Positions 7,915-16,879 are shown, counted from the first letter of the stretch. The stretch: 64,000 nt of DNA from an uncultured bacterium (GCA_945873205.1 CAMCCC010000009.1:1-64000), one strand, 5' to 3'. The notes: generated by a model not told the origin, from the sequence alone. Numbers and translations are program-made.

Positions 7915-8652
7915 GTGCAGTTGGACGGTTTGAAAACCTCTGTCAATATAAATCCCCTGCTGCTGGGCGGTATCCTGGTGCTGGCCCTGATTGCCGCCAT
8001 TGCCCTGGTGGCATATCGTAAGCATTACAGGATCAATGTCTTTTTTGCCCTGCTGGCCATCCTGTTTGGCAGCGGCGCCATGCTGCTGACCGCCGTGGGC
8101 TGCAGCGTGGGAACCGTGTACGCCAAGCCCGCCGGGGAGCCCCGGGCCGTGGTCACCGGCTTCTTTGACGCGCTGGTCACAGGGGATTATGACACGGCCT
8201 ATGCCCTGATGAAGGATCACGCCGGCCTGGGTCTGGAGAAAGAGCCGGAGAGCGAGACGGCTCAACTGGTCTATGCCGCGTTGAAGGACAGCTACCACTA
8301 TGAACTGATCGGCGACTGCCAGGTGACCATGCTGAAGGCCACCCAGCGGGTATCCATGCGTTATCTGGATGTGGCAGGGCTCACCGGTGACCTGGGGGAT
8401 CTGACCCAGGAAAAGCTGAAAACCATCGTCCAGACCCGGGACCGGGAGCAGGTTTATGATGACAATGACCAGTACCTGCCCGCCGTCACCCAGGAGGCCT
8501 ATACCAACGCCCTGAAGCAGGTGCTGAAAACCGCCAAGAACAGCTACACCAACATTGAGTTTGACCTGGAACTGGAATATCGCGGCGGCAAATGGCAGGT
8601 TCTCACCGCCCCTGAGCTGCTGGTGGCCCTCACCGGCGGCACCGGGACCTGA
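7915..8652 (+). CDS. Conserved-type membrane protein of unknown function
   Basis: 245 residues. Two membrane helices lie close to the N-terminus (about 14-34 and 40-62), followed by an exported or cytoplasmic domain of about 180 residues. That domain resembles the NTF2-like/lumazine-type fold seen in DUF4878-like lipoproteins (AVVTGFFDALVTGDYDTAYALM), but I cannot assign it firmly. GTG at 7915 lies only 3 nt after GGAGG; TTG at 7921 has a 9-nt spacing and may be the true start. First gene of a five-gene unit, 16 nt before the next gene. Confidence 0.75.
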   Translation: MQLDGLKTSVNINPLLLGGILVLALIAAIALVAYRKHYRINVFFALLAILFGSGAMLLTAVGCSVGTVYAKPAGEPRAVVTGFFDALVTGDYDTAYALMKDHAGLGLEKEPESETAQLVYAALKDSYHYELIGDCQVTMLKATQRVSMRYLDVAGLTGDLGDLTQEKLKTIVQTRDREQVYDDNDQYLPAVTQEAYTNALKQVLKTAKNSYTNIEFDLELEYRGGKWQVLTAPELLVALTGGTGT

Positions 8653-8668
8653 AGGGAGGCGGTCATTG

Positions 8669-10078
8669 ATGGACAGAGAATACGATCTGGAAGAACTTCT
8701 GCGGGAATTTTCCTCCCTGAATGAGGAATCGGAAAGGCCCGCAGCTCCCGCTCCCAAAGCGCCGGACCCTGTGCCCCAGGCCGCATCCGTCCCGGAGGCA
8801 GAGGAAGCCCCGGCAGCGCCGCAGGAGGAGGAACCCCTCTGGCAGCCGCCCCAGGCCGATGAAGCGTATCCCCCGGCGCCTCCCCCTGAGGAGGATGAGG
8901 AGGACTGGGAGGACGAAGAGGCTGCGCCTGCGCCGAAGAAGAACATCTTCTTTGAGGTGCTGATGGCCTTTGCCGGGCTGATTTTCCTTGGGGTTACGGC
9001 CATCGCCCTGCTCTGGGTGGTGCTGAACGTCCACCCGGACGCGGGAACAGCCACCACCGTGGCCGGCGATACCCGGCTCAGTCTGACGGAAAACCTGGAT
9101 ATCTACATGAACAACGCCGCCAGCGACGCCCTGGGTGACCTGGCCTATATCCGCAAGATCTACACCATCGAGGAAAGCGCCACTGTCGCCCCGGTGCCCA
9201 ATCCCAACGGCTTCGGCACCACCGATGACCCGGCGGTAATCCAGGCCCTGATCGACCAGGCCTGGGAGCTGCTGGAGGGGCAGGAGATGGTCTGGCGCCC
9301 TGATGCGGACTTTGTCCCCGGGGAGCCCATGCGCTATTATTACGACGACACCATCCTGGTCATCCAGTGGAAGGAATACATTGAGGAGCGCTGCTGCACC
9401 TGCGCGGAGGTGAAGCTGGCCCACGGCTCCCAGCTCCGCCGCAAGCTGGCCGAGGATACCTATGGTTCCTCTGTGCAGCTCTACGCCTCGGAGATGGCCG
9501 CTGCCTCCAACGCCGTCATCGCCATCAACGGCGACTTCTATAATTTCCGCAACCTGGGCATCACTGCCTACCAGCGCAAGCTCTACCGCAACAACCCCGC
9601 CACGGTGGACAGCTGCTTCTTCACCGCCGAGGGGGATATGCTCTTCAGCCGGGCCGGCGAACTGATGAAAACCGGCGAGACCGAGAAGTTCATCAAGGAC
9701 AACAATGTGGTCTTTGCCATCGCCTTCGGCCCCGTCCTGGTGGACAAGGGAGAGCTGCAATACTGCGCCAGCTATCCCATCGGCGAGATCGACATGGAGT
9801 ATTCCCGCTCCTGCATTGCCCAGAAGGACACCCTGCACTATTTCCTCATGACCATCAACCACACCGATGACGCCCGGCCCCGGGCCAATATCAATGAGCT
9901 GGCCCGCTTTGTCCACAGCAAGGACGTGATCAAGGCCTACACCCTGGACGGCGGCCAGACCGCTGAAATCGTCATGATGGGCGGCCCGGTGAACAAGGTG
10001 GACTTCGGCAACGAACGTGCGGTCAGCGACATTCTCTATTTTGCCACCGCCATTCCCTCTCAGGAGGTGAGTCCATGA
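8669..10078 (+). CDS. Phosphodiester glycosidase (NAGPA) domain membrane protein
   Basis: 469 residues. Residues 20-88 are rich in Pro, Ala and Glu and probably disordered, one membrane helix follows at about 94-119, and the last 210 residues form an extracellular NAGPA domain (AVIAINGDFYNFRN, FGPVLVDKG, YTLDGGQTAEIV). NAGPA domains remove alpha-GlcNAc from phosphodiesters in animals; bacterial relatives act on cell-surface polymers or have unknown targets. ATG at 8669 has GGGAGG 10 nt upstream. The end overlaps the next gene by 4 nt (ATGA). Asp in the NGDFY and DGGQ motifs is kept, so an active enzyme is likely. Confidence 0.85.
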   Translation: MDREYDLEELLREFSSLNEESERPAAPAPKAPDPVPQAASVPEAEEAPAAPQEEEPLWQPPQADEAYPPAPPPEEDEEDWEDEEAAPAPKKNIFFEVLMAFAGLIFLGVTAIALLWVVLNVHPDAGTATTVAGDTRLSLTENLDIYMNNAASDALGDLAYIRKIYTIEESATVAPVPNPNGFGTTDDPAVIQALIDQAWELLEGQEMVWRPDADFVPGEPMRYYYDDTILVIQWKEYIEERCCTCAEVKLAHGSQLRRKLAEDTYGSSVQLYASEMAAASNAVIAINGDFYNFRNLGITAYQRKLYRNNPATVDSCFFTAEGDMLFSRAGELMKTGETEKFIKDNNVVFAIAFGPVLVDKGELQYCASYPIGEIDMEYSRSCIAQKDTLHYFLMTINHTDDARPRANINELARFVHSKDVIKAYTLDGGQTAEIVMMGGPVNKVDFGNERAVSDILYFATAIPSQEVSP

Positions 10079-11079
10079 ACGCTTCCATCGCCATATACAG
10101 CGGCTCCATGGTTATTTACTGGAGCAGCATCGTCATCGGCCTGGGCCTTGCCGCCTGCCTGTGCCTGAGTCTGGCCCTGTTCACCGCCAATGGCGGCCGG
10201 GCAGCGGGGATGCTTCTGCTGCTGCCCCTGACACTGCTGTTCTCCATCCCCCTGTGCAGGGCTTTGCATTGGTACTGCCATATGGAGCAGTACACCGGCT
10301 TTTTCTCCGCCCTGACGGACTATTCCAGCGGCAGCTACTGCCTGCCCGGCGCCCTGCTGGGGGTGTGGCTGGCAGCACTGCTGGTGCATAAGCTGGGCTT
10401 CGCATCCAGCACCGGCGCTTTGCTGGACGCTTTCGCCCCCGGTGCCGCTCTGGCCATCGCCTTTATCCGGCTCAGTGCCATTTTCGGCAGCACCTGCCGC
10501 AGCAAGATCACCTTCACTTCTCCCCTGCTCCGGCATCTTCCCCTGGCCTCCGCCGTGACCAATTCCTCCGGCGGCGTGGACTACCGCTTCGCTACCTTCT
10601 TTGTGCAGTTCATTATTATGCTGCTGCTTACCCTGTGGCTGGTAAAGTTTTACGGCCGGCGCTCCGCTTGGCCTGTGCGCTCCGGCAGCCGGGACGGCAA
10701 CGTGGCGCGGATGTTCCTGCTCAGCTACAGCGCGGTGGAAATCGTGCTGGACAGTACCCGCTATGATTCCAGCTTCTTCCCCTTCAACAGCTTCATCAGC
10801 ATTGCCCAGGTGGTGGGGGCGCTGTGCGTGCTGGGTATATTGATTTACTACAGCGTTCACGCCGTCAAGGCCCGGGGGCTGCGGTTCTATCACTTTGCTC
10901 TGTGGTTTGGCTTTTTGCTGACCCTGGGCGCCGCAGGCGCTTCCGAGTATATGGTGCAGCGCCACGGCAGCTGGTACCTGGGCTGTTACACCGTTATGGG
11001 CCTGAGCTGCTACCTGATGGTGTTGCTGGTTTACCAGATGTATCTGCGCTGCTGCGCAAAGAGAAATAAAGGAGTGTAA
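10075..11079 (+). CDS. Divergent prolipoprotein diacylglyceryl transferase (Lgt)-like membrane protein
   Basis: 334 residues with seven to eight hydrophobic segments. The stretch LLDAFAPGAALAIAFIRLSAIFG matches in layout the Lgt segment 'D..AP...L.qa.GRiGNF.N', and CRALHW resembles the early Lgt 'R..yv' region. The GR-GNF-N-E core of real Lgt is absent (here RLSAIFGSTCRS), so lipoprotein modification in the usual way is unlikely. Translationally coupled to the NAGPA gene by a 4-nt overlap, with AGGAGG upstream. It may act on another lipid-linked substrate or be a structural relative. A housekeeping lgt presumably lies elsewhere; that is inference. Confidence 0.6.
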   Translation: MNASIAIYSGSMVIYWSSIVIGLGLAACLCLSLALFTANGGRAAGMLLLLPLTLLFSIPLCRALHWYCHMEQYTGFFSALTDYSSGSYCLPGALLGVWLAALLVHKLGFASSTGALLDAFAPGAALAIAFIRLSAIFGSTCRSKITFTSPLLRHLPLASAVTNSSGGVDYRFATFFVQFIIMLLLTLWLVKFYGRRSAWPVRSGSRDGNVARMFLLSYSAVEIVLDSTRYDSSFFPFNSFISIAQVVGALCVLGILIYYSVHAVKARGLRFYHFALWFGFLLTLGAAGASEYMVQRHGSWYLGCYTVMGLSCYLMVLLVYQMYLRCCAKRNKGV

Positions 11080-11086
11080 GTACAAA

Positions 11087-11479
11087 ATGGCAAGCAAGAA
11101 AACAAAAATTATTTCCGGCGTCATCCTGGCGCTGCTGGTGGTGGCCGCAGTTCTGGCCCTGATTTTCCTTCGTCCTGACGCCAATCCCGGCAGTAAGGCC
11201 ATTGAATTTCAGGTGACCCACAGCGATGGGCGCGTGGTGGTTTTTCCCATCCGCACCGATTCTGAGAACCTGCGGGGCGCTTTGGAGCAGCGGGAGCTAA
11301 TTGCCGGCGAGGAAGGCCCCTATGGCCTATATGTCACGGAGATCGACGGTGAGGCCGCCGACGACGGCCAGCGCCAGTGGTGGTGCTTCACCAAGGACGG
11401 CGAGATGCTGAACACCGGCGTGGACGACACCATGATCGCCGACGGGGAGCACTATGAGGCCTTCATCGACGTCTACTAA
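11087..11479 (+). CDS. DUF4430 domain protein, membrane-anchored
   Basis: 130 residues: one N-terminal membrane helix or uncleaved signal (about 7-28) and a DUF4430 domain (about 45-130) with the typical end 'WW.FtkDG......GvddT.i.DGe.Y.f'. DUF4430 is related to the transcobalamin C-terminal domain. The gene overlaps the downstream ECF S-component gene by 26 nt in another frame, a combination seen in Firmicutes, which points to capture and import of a small cofactor. The ligand cannot be read from the sequence. Confidence 0.85.
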   Translation: MASKKTKIISGVILALLVVAAVLALIFLRPDANPGSKAIEFQVTHSDGRVVVFPIRTDSENLRGALEQRELIAGEEGPYGLYVTEIDGEAADDGQRQWWCFTKDGEMLNTGVDDTMIADGEHYEAFIDVY

Positions 11480-11978
11480 TCCCAATCTGCGGGAACTGGC
11501 TCTGCTGGCTTTGATGGGGGCGCTGATGTTCGCCCTGCAGGTGGCCATGGCTTCCATCCCCAATGTGCACCTGACGGCGCTGCTGATCATCCTCACGGCC
11601 ATCTTTTTCGGCTGGAAGTGCCTGTTCAGTGTGGCGGTTTTCGTCACTTTGGAGGCCTTTGTGTGGGGTTTTGGGCTGTGGTGGCTTTGTTACTGGTATC
11701 TTTGGCCCCTTTTGGCCATCCCGGCGGTGCTGCTGCGGAAAAACCGCTCCGCCTTTCTGTGGGCGGTGCTGGCGGCCATCCATGGGCTGACCTTCGGCGC
11801 CTTCTGCTCCATCCCCTACCTGTTTATCGGGGGCTGGGAGCTGGCCCTCAGCTACTGGGTCAGCGGGCTGAGCTTCGATTTGATCCACTGCGGGGGAAAC
11901 TTTGTGCTGACCCTGGTGCTGTTTAATCCCCTGTACCGGGTGATGGACAAGCTGATGGGGATGTATATGCCCCGCTGA
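11454..11978 (+). CDS. ECF transporter S component
   Basis: 174 residues, five to six membrane helices, with the N-terminal pattern LRELALLALMGALMFALQ typical of S components that dock on the EcfA-A'-T module. It gives substrate specificity to vitamin uptake in the membrane. ATG at 11454 lies inside the end of the DUF4430 gene and has GGGGAG 4 nt upstream. No EcfA or EcfT gene is in the window, so it must share the module encoded elsewhere. The neighbour suggests a cobalamin-like or other cofactor substrate, but this is only association. Confidence 0.82.
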   Translation: MRPSSTSTNPNLRELALLALMGALMFALQVAMASIPNVHLTALLIILTAIFFGWKCLFSVAVFVTLEAFVWGFGLWWLCYWYLWPLLAIPAVLLRKNRSAFLWAVLAAIHGLTFGAFCSIPYLFIGGWELALSYWVSGLSFDLIHCGGNFVLTLVLFNPLYRVMDKLMGMYMPR

Positions 11979-12004
11979 ATATGCAGAAATAGCGAATAAA
12001 AATA

Positions 12005-12036
12005 AGCTGCCGCATTGCTTTTGCGGCAGCTTTTTG
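12005..12036. terminator. Terminator of the envelope cluster
   Basis: AGCTGCCGCA/TGCGGCAGCT stem with a 7-nt loop, followed by TTTTTG; lies between convergent genes. Confidence 0.88.
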
Positions 12037-12052
12037 TTGCTTTTAGCAGGGA

Positions 12053-12547
12053 TCAGGATTGCTCCTTTTCCCGGAGGCGGGTGAGTTCTATCCCTTCCTT
12101 GCCGGTAAGGTGGTCAATGGTCATTTCCAGCACGCAGACCCGGGGAAGGCTTTTGGCGATCTCGGCGGAGGGATCAAGGCCGGGGGCATATTTCCGCCCC
12201 AGCACATCCAGGGCCGTTATGATTGCCTGCTCCTCCTCCAGCCGGCGGATGGCGCCGAAGGCGATGACGCTGCGGTAACGGGTGGTATAAAGCGCCGGCG
12301 CCACATCATCCTGGGCGATGACACAAAAGGAGGCTTTGGGGCAGCGGGCGATGGCATCCAGCTTATGCCCCGTGGGGGCACAGTGAAAATAGAGCCGGCC
12401 CCCATGATAGACATAGCTGATGGGCAGGGCATAGGGATAGCCCTCCTCCCCGGCCAGAGCCAGCACGCCGGAAGAACCGGCGCAGAGAATTGCCTCCGCT
12501 TCCGCCGGGGGCAGCTGCTGCGCTTTTCGGCGCATTTCAGGAAACAT
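12053..12547 (-). CDS. Pyridoxamine 5'-phosphate oxidase-like flavin-binding protein
   Basis: 164 residues with the split-barrel FMN-binding fold of the PNPOx-like/NimA-type family: YALPISYVYHGGRLYFHCAPTGHKLDAI matches the family's FMN-phosphate and dimer segment. Members reduce or bind flavin and sometimes heme or F420; nitroimidazole reduction is one known role. It starts 9 nt after the GT2 gene ends and is last in a three-gene unit on the - strand. Its link to the glycosyltransferases may be only transcriptional. Not a PdxH biosynthesis enzyme by length and motif. Confidence 0.82.
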   Translation of the reverse strand: MFPEMRRKAQQLPPAEAEAILCAGSSGVLALAGEEGYPYALPISYVYHGGRLYFHCAPTGHKLDAIARCPKASFCVIAQDDVAPALYTTRYRSVIAFGAIRRLEEEQAIITALDVLGRKYAPGLDPSAEIAKSLPRVCVLEMTIDHLTGKEGIELTRLREKEQS

Positions 12548-12556
12548 GGGACAACC

Positions 12557-13513
12557 TCACTTTTCCTGTTCCCAGGTGCGCTCACTGATGATGTACCTGG
12601 GACGCTGCTTGGTCTCCATATAGATCTTGCCGATATACTCGCCGATGATGCCCAGGCAGATCAGCTGCACGCCGCTGACGAAGCAGACGATGCAGGTCAT
12701 GCTGGCCCAGCCGGCCACAGACTTGCCCACCAGAGCGGTAATCAGGGCCCAGAGGACGCCGATGAAACTGACCAGGGCCACGAACACACCAAAGCCGGTG
12801 ATCAGCCGCAGAGGCTTGACGGAGAGGCTGGTGATGCCGTCCACCGCCAGGGCGATCATTTTTTTCAGGGGATAGTGGCTCTCGCCGGCGATGCGCTCCG
12901 CCCGTGAGTAGGACACGCTGGTGCTCTTGAAGCCCACCAGGGGGATCATGCCCCGGAGGAACAGGTTCACTTCCTTGAAGTTGGCAAACTCCTGCAGCAC
13001 CCGGGAGCTGATGAGCCGGTAGTCGGCATGGTTATACACCACCTCGGCCCCCATCATGGCCAGGAACTTATAAAAGCCCTGGGCAGTGGCCCGCTTGAAG
13101 AAGGTGTCCGTCTCCCGGCTGGAACGGACGCCGTAGACCACCTCACAGCCGTCATGGTAGGCATCCACCATGGCGTCCATGGCGTTGATGTCATCCTGCC
13201 CGTCACAGTCGATGGAGATGGTGATGTCGCACTGGTCCTTGGCCTCCATGAGCCCGGCCAGGACAGCGTTCTGGTGGCCCCGGTTGCGGCTCTGGCTGAT
13301 GCCCAGGTAATGCTCGTCCTGGCGGGCCAGGTCAGAGATAATGTCCCAGGTTTTGTCCTTGCTGCCGTCGTTGACAAAGAGGACACGGCTGTCCTCGCTG
13401 ATTTTGCCGGCAGCGGAGAGGGATTTGATCTTATCCAGGAACATGGGGGCGGTAATGGGCAGCACCTCCTGCTCGTTATAGCAGGGGATGACAATAAACA
13501 GTCTGGGTGTCAT
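12557..13513 (-). CDS. Family 2 glycosyltransferase (polyprenyl-phosphate glycosyltransferase type, GtrB/ArnC-like)
   Basis: 318 residues: GT2 catalytic domain (about 1-225) with IPCYNEQEVLP, VNDGSKDKTWDI, the metal-binding DCDGQD and a YSRAERIAGES segment, then two membrane helices (about 230-290). Such enzymes move a sugar from a nucleotide to undecaprenyl phosphate on the inner membrane face. The upstream gene overlaps it by 4 nt and encodes a GT-C-like membrane protein that could use the lipid-linked sugar outside the cell. The sugar and the acceptor are unknown. Walker-type or GtrA flippase genes are not seen next to it. Confidence 0.9.
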   Translation of the reverse strand: MTPRLFIVIPCYNEQEVLPITAPMFLDKIKSLSAAGKISEDSRVLFVNDGSKDKTWDIISDLARQDEHYLGISQSRNRGHQNAVLAGLMEAKDQCDITISIDCDGQDDINAMDAMVDAYHDGCEVVYGVRSSRETDTFFKRATAQGFYKFLAMMGAEVVYNHADYRLISSRVLQEFANFKEVNLFLRGMIPLVGFKSTSVSYSRAERIAGESHYPLKKMIALAVDGITSLSVKPLRLITGFGVFVALVSFIGVLWALITALVGKSVAGWASMTCIVCFVSGVQLICLGIIGEYIGKIYMETKQRPRYIISERTWEQEK

Positions 13514-14979
13514 AGGCGTTCTCCTTTATTTTTCGGTTTGCTTTGGCCGTTGAGAGCGGCCAGGATAATGAACATGGGGATGAGGGAATAATGGTAGCGG
13601 CTGGAGACCTCGATGAGCATATGGGCCAGGGTAAGGCCCAGAGTATACAGGGGCAAGAGCAGGAAGGCCGAGGGCTGGTCCCCCTTCCAAAGGCGCGTCA
13701 GGCCCACCAGGGCCAGGGCCATGATCAGGTAATAATAACAGTTGCAGACGATCATGCAAATCTTCACAAAGCCGGGGCTGCGGGTAAAGCGGTAGGTATA
13801 GCCCCCCAACTCGTCATTGCCCAGGAAAACGAACAGCTTATCGGCAAAGAGCCGGGGCAAGTCCAGGTCATCGGACTGCAGCCGTTCCAGCACATGGGGC
13901 AGCATGCTTTTCTGGGCCATGGGGGCGCTGCCGCCCTCCTGGCGGCGGTAGGCAAAGAGCAGGTCCATATCCTCACTGCTCCACTGGCCCAGGGTGTCCA
14001 TATTGAAGCCCACATAGAGATTATAGACAGGCAGGCCGGCAGGCTCCTCCCCCAGCACCTGCTCCAAATGCCGGTCCCACAGCTTGCCGGAGAGCTGGAA
14101 GCACAGCAGCAGGGCGGCAAGGCACACCAGCCAGAAACGCCACAGCTTGCCTTCCTTCATCTCCCGGCCCCGCAGCAGCAGGAGCCAGAGCAGCAGGGCA
14201 ATGATCAAAATGGCAGAGATGGGGCGGACGGCATTGATGACCGCCAGCAGCAGGCCCAGGCCCAGGCCCCAGGCCACGGCCGAAAGCAGGCCGGCCCTTC
14301 CCTGCCGCTTTTGCAGCAGGAGCATCAGCCACAAAAACAGCAGCACCAGGCAGGTATACAGCGGCTCGGAAAAGATCAGAGAGCCCAGCATGATGCGGCC
14401 GGGATAGAAGCCCCAGAGCAGCCCCGCCAGAACCGCAGGGGCAAGGCCCGCCACCGCCAGGCAAATGGCAAAGATCAGCAAGGCAGACAGGCAGCTGAGC
14501 AGCAGGCCCAGCAGGGCGCCCATCAGCACGGACTCCCCAAAAAGGCGGACAAAGGGGGCCAGGAAGCTGGAATAGCCCAGAATATGGGGGTACATGGCCA
14601 CATACTCGGTACTGAAAATCTCCTGCCCCCAGGCCAGGCTTATGGCACAGTCCCAATAGGTCTTATAGTCACTGAAAGGCTCAATGCGGATCAGCAAGAT
14701 CCATGCAAGGCCGGTGACAAAGCAGAGCAGAACCACCGCCGCGCCGCACTTGGTCTTCCCCAGGCGGGTGCAGAAGGCTTCAAAGCGGGGGTAAAATTCC
14801 CCGCGTCTTTTCAGCAGCAGGAAGGCCAAGGCCGCCAGGACGCCAAGGGCCAGGGCCGCCAGGTAGGAGGGGCTTTCCAGGCCGCGGAGGCAGGTCAGTG
14901 CCAGGGCCAGGGCCAGGATGCCTATCAATATGCTCAGCATGATCTGCCGGAGGATTCCGGACATTCTTTCCATGGGCAA
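13510..14979 (-). CDS. Polytopic membrane protein, GT-C/dolichyl-phosphate-mannose mannosyltransferase-like
   Basis: 489 residues with about eleven to thirteen hydrophobic segments and one larger outside loop (about 300-390). The layout resembles GT39/GT83-type transferases; the acidic pair near the first loop (IRIEPFSDYKTYWD) fits the GT-C pattern of a D/E catalytic motif after the first helices. It would transfer a lipid-carried sugar to an envelope acceptor. TTG at 14979 has GGAAGGG 7 nt upstream; the ATG at 14973 has 13-nt spacing. Coupled to the GT2 gene by 4-nt overlap. The specific family is uncertain. Confidence 0.75.
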   Translation of the reverse strand: MPMERMSGILRQIMLSILIGILALALALTCLRGLESPSYLAALALGVLAALAFLLLKRRGEFYPRFEAFCTRLGKTKCGAAVVLLCFVTGLAWILLIRIEPFSDYKTYWDCAISLAWGQEIFSTEYVAMYPHILGYSSFLAPFVRLFGESVLMGALLGLLLSCLSALLIFAICLAVAGLAPAVLAGLLWGFYPGRIMLGSLIFSEPLYTCLVLLFLWLMLLLQKRQGRAGLLSAVAWGLGLGLLLAVINAVRPISAILIIALLLWLLLLRGREMKEGKLWRFWLVCLAALLLCFQLSGKLWDRHLEQVLGEEPAGLPVYNLYVGFNMDTLGQWSSEDMDLLFAYRRQEGGSAPMAQKSMLPHVLERLQSDDLDLPRLFADKLFVFLGNDELGGYTYRFTRSPGFVKICMIVCNCYYYLIMALALVGLTRLWKGDQPSAFLLLPLYTLGLTLAHMLIEVSSRYHYSLIPMFIILAALNGQSKPKNKGERL

Positions 14980-15093
14980 AGTATATCCCTTCCATTTTCC
15001 GTTTACTTATTTCATTATATTCTTTCCGGGGGTGTGCGTCAAGGTGTCACTTTCAAACGTCTGTTTTAACGCTGCCGGGCCGAGTATCTTCCG

Positions 15094-15135
15094 TAAAAAA
15101 ATACCGGAAAATCCTGAAATATCAGGCTTTTCCGG
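15094..15135 (-). terminator. Terminator downstream of the orphan solute-binding protein
   Basis: On the - strand CCGGAAAA-CCTGA pairs with TCAGG-TTTTCCGG, with one mismatch, then TATTTTTTT follows. It fits as the end of the gene at 15209-16411. Confidence 0.8.
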
Positions 15136-15208
15136 CAATTTTCACCTAATGCAAAGATAAGCAGAACTTCGCTATACCTTTTCTATGAAAAGCAATCCCA
15201 TATATGCT

Positions 15209-16411
15209 CTATTTTCTTTCCGCCAGCAGCAATGATACTTTGTTGTTTAAAATACTCGCTACCTGCTCCTCTGTTTTTGACGCATAAACCAACTCTCCGA
15301 AATATCTGTCAATGAGATGGCTAATTACCAGATGGTTTGAATCCATAGCAACAGGCGAATCCATCAATCTGTCCAATATTTTTTTCTCTTCATTATCCAG
15401 TTCAGATGTAAGCTTATCGAAAGCCTCAGCAATTACGGGAAAACCGTTGCGAAAAAACTCTTCATTGCTGATTTGACATTCATAGGAAAGTACGGTTTTG
15501 ATAAACTCCCATGCCCCAGCTTGTCTTTCACTGCGGCTGGGGATCATCATCCGTCCACCTGTGCGGCACCAAATTTCTGTGTAATTTTTTGCCCCATCGG
15601 CAGAAGCAAAAAACCTGATATTTGTTCCGTATTCTTCCGTTATTCCTTTAAGTGCCTCCGGCGCCATGATGTTCCATGTCTTAATTATCCCTTCTTCAAA
15701 TGTTATCCGTTCCGCATCGATTTCTTTCGGCAAAGCAGCGCAAATCTCATATATATAATTAAATTCCTCAGTTGCAAAATTGGCACTGCCCTGTTCAAAA
15801 TCCACACACCGGCTTATCATTCCCCCAAGGACACTGCTCATAAAAATCTCCTTAGTAGTCCAAGAGGAAAATAAATACCCGTCGCTGTTTAACTGCCGGT
15901 ATTGTTCTGCAATATCCGGCAAGGTAATGCAGTCGATATTATCAAAATGCTCTTTCGGTACAAACATTGTATTGATACAGAATTGATCCCAAATTTGATG
16001 CAGTTCTCCCCTGTCTTCCAGTTTGGGCAGCAGGCCGGGTATAAAATCTTCACGGCTGATTTCTGTATCTTCATCCATAAACGCATACAAATCCACAAAA
16101 CCATTGGCAGTGTCTATTATGCCTGAGGAAATCACTACATCCGGTGCGTTTCCATAGGAAATATCACGCATAAGTGTACTGAGCCCGTCCTCCTCCACGC
16201 CATAGTCAATAAACACAGCATAATAGTCAGCGTTTGTCTCATTAAATTTATCAATGTATAATTCCGCTGCTGTTGGATTCGATCCCTGAAAAGCAACTTT
16301 CAGCTCTACTCTTGACTCAGTTTCCTGTTCTGTGCCTACCTCAATGCTGCTGCGTGCAAACAGAAAAAAGCTTTGCGCCACAAGGAGTAAACTGGCTATC
16401 TTTTTTTTCAT
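15209..16411 (-). CDS. Extracellular solute-binding protein (family 1), orphan
   Basis: 400 residues beginning MKKKIASLLLVAQSFFLFA, a signal peptide, then a family-1 solute-binding fold (VELKVAFQGSNPTAAELYIDKFNE, then APDVVISSG). Such proteins feed sugars or other solutes to ABC importers. The usual lipobox Cys is missing: the signal ends LFARSSIEV, so it may be secreted or mis-anchored. No permease or ATPase gene is adjacent. The gene is clearly richer in A+T than its neighbours, with codons such as AAA, ATA and TTT, a sign of recent transfer. ATG at 16411 is 7 nt after GAGGAG; an ATG 6 nt earlier is too close to the RBS. Confidence 0.82.
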   Translation of the reverse strand: MKKKIASLLLVAQSFFLFARSSIEVGTEQETESRVELKVAFQGSNPTAAELYIDKFNETNADYYAVFIDYGVEEDGLSTLMRDISYGNAPDVVISSGIIDTANGFVDLYAFMDEDTEISREDFIPGLLPKLEDRGELHQIWDQFCINTMFVPKEHFDNIDCITLPDIAEQYRQLNSDGYLFSSWTTKEIFMSSVLGGMISRCVDFEQGSANFATEEFNYIYEICAALPKEIDAERITFEEGIIKTWNIMAPEALKGITEEYGTNIRFFASADGAKNYTEIWCRTGGRMMIPSRSERQAGAWEFIKTVLSYECQISNEEFFRNGFPVIAEAFDKLTSELDNEEKKILDRLMDSPVAMDSNHLVISHLIDRYFGELVYASKTEEQVASILNNKVSLLLAERK

Positions 16412-16597
16412 TAGCATGCTCCTCTAACACAAATTAAATAAAGCAACAAAGGCTTTTGATTCCTTTCTTAATTCAAAAAACTGAACTAAAAATAGTATAG
16501 TTTATAGGTTCCGAACTTGTCAAGGCTTATTTCAAAAAGGTTTATACTGACTGCTGGAGTTACAATGATGTGTGTCAATGGCTAAATAAATATACTT

Positions 16598-16879
16598 TTG
16601 ATAGAAATAGGCATTACAAAACAAGAGCTTGCAAGGCGGCTGGGAACAACACCCTCTAATCTTTCGGGAAAATTGAAAAGAGACAACTTTTCCGAAAAGG
16701 AACTACAGGAAATCGCCAGCGCCTGCGGCGCTACTTTTGAGGGCAATTTTACCATCGTAGGTTCTGAAAAAAAAGATATAAGCAGTATAAGGCGCCAACA
16801 CTGGCATGGCTTTACCCCCTCTTTCCTGACATTCGCGGCTAAAATAGGGGGTGGCGGAATGGGCATAGATTTGCTATAA
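16598..16879 (+). pseudogene. XRE-type HTH protein, probably truncated at the 5' end
   Basis: The readable part is an HTH motif (TKQELARRLGTTPSNLSGKL, then NFSEKELQEIASACGATFEG) of the short Cro/C1-type regulators common in Firmicutes. The only start is TTG at 16598, without an RBS, five codons after an in-frame stop; family members carry an extra N-terminal turn before the ITK helix. I therefore think the gene lost its 5' end, perhaps when the AT-rich neighbour arrived. The C-terminal 35 residues are unlike the family too. It could still be translated from TTG as a 93-residue protein. Confidence 0.5.
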
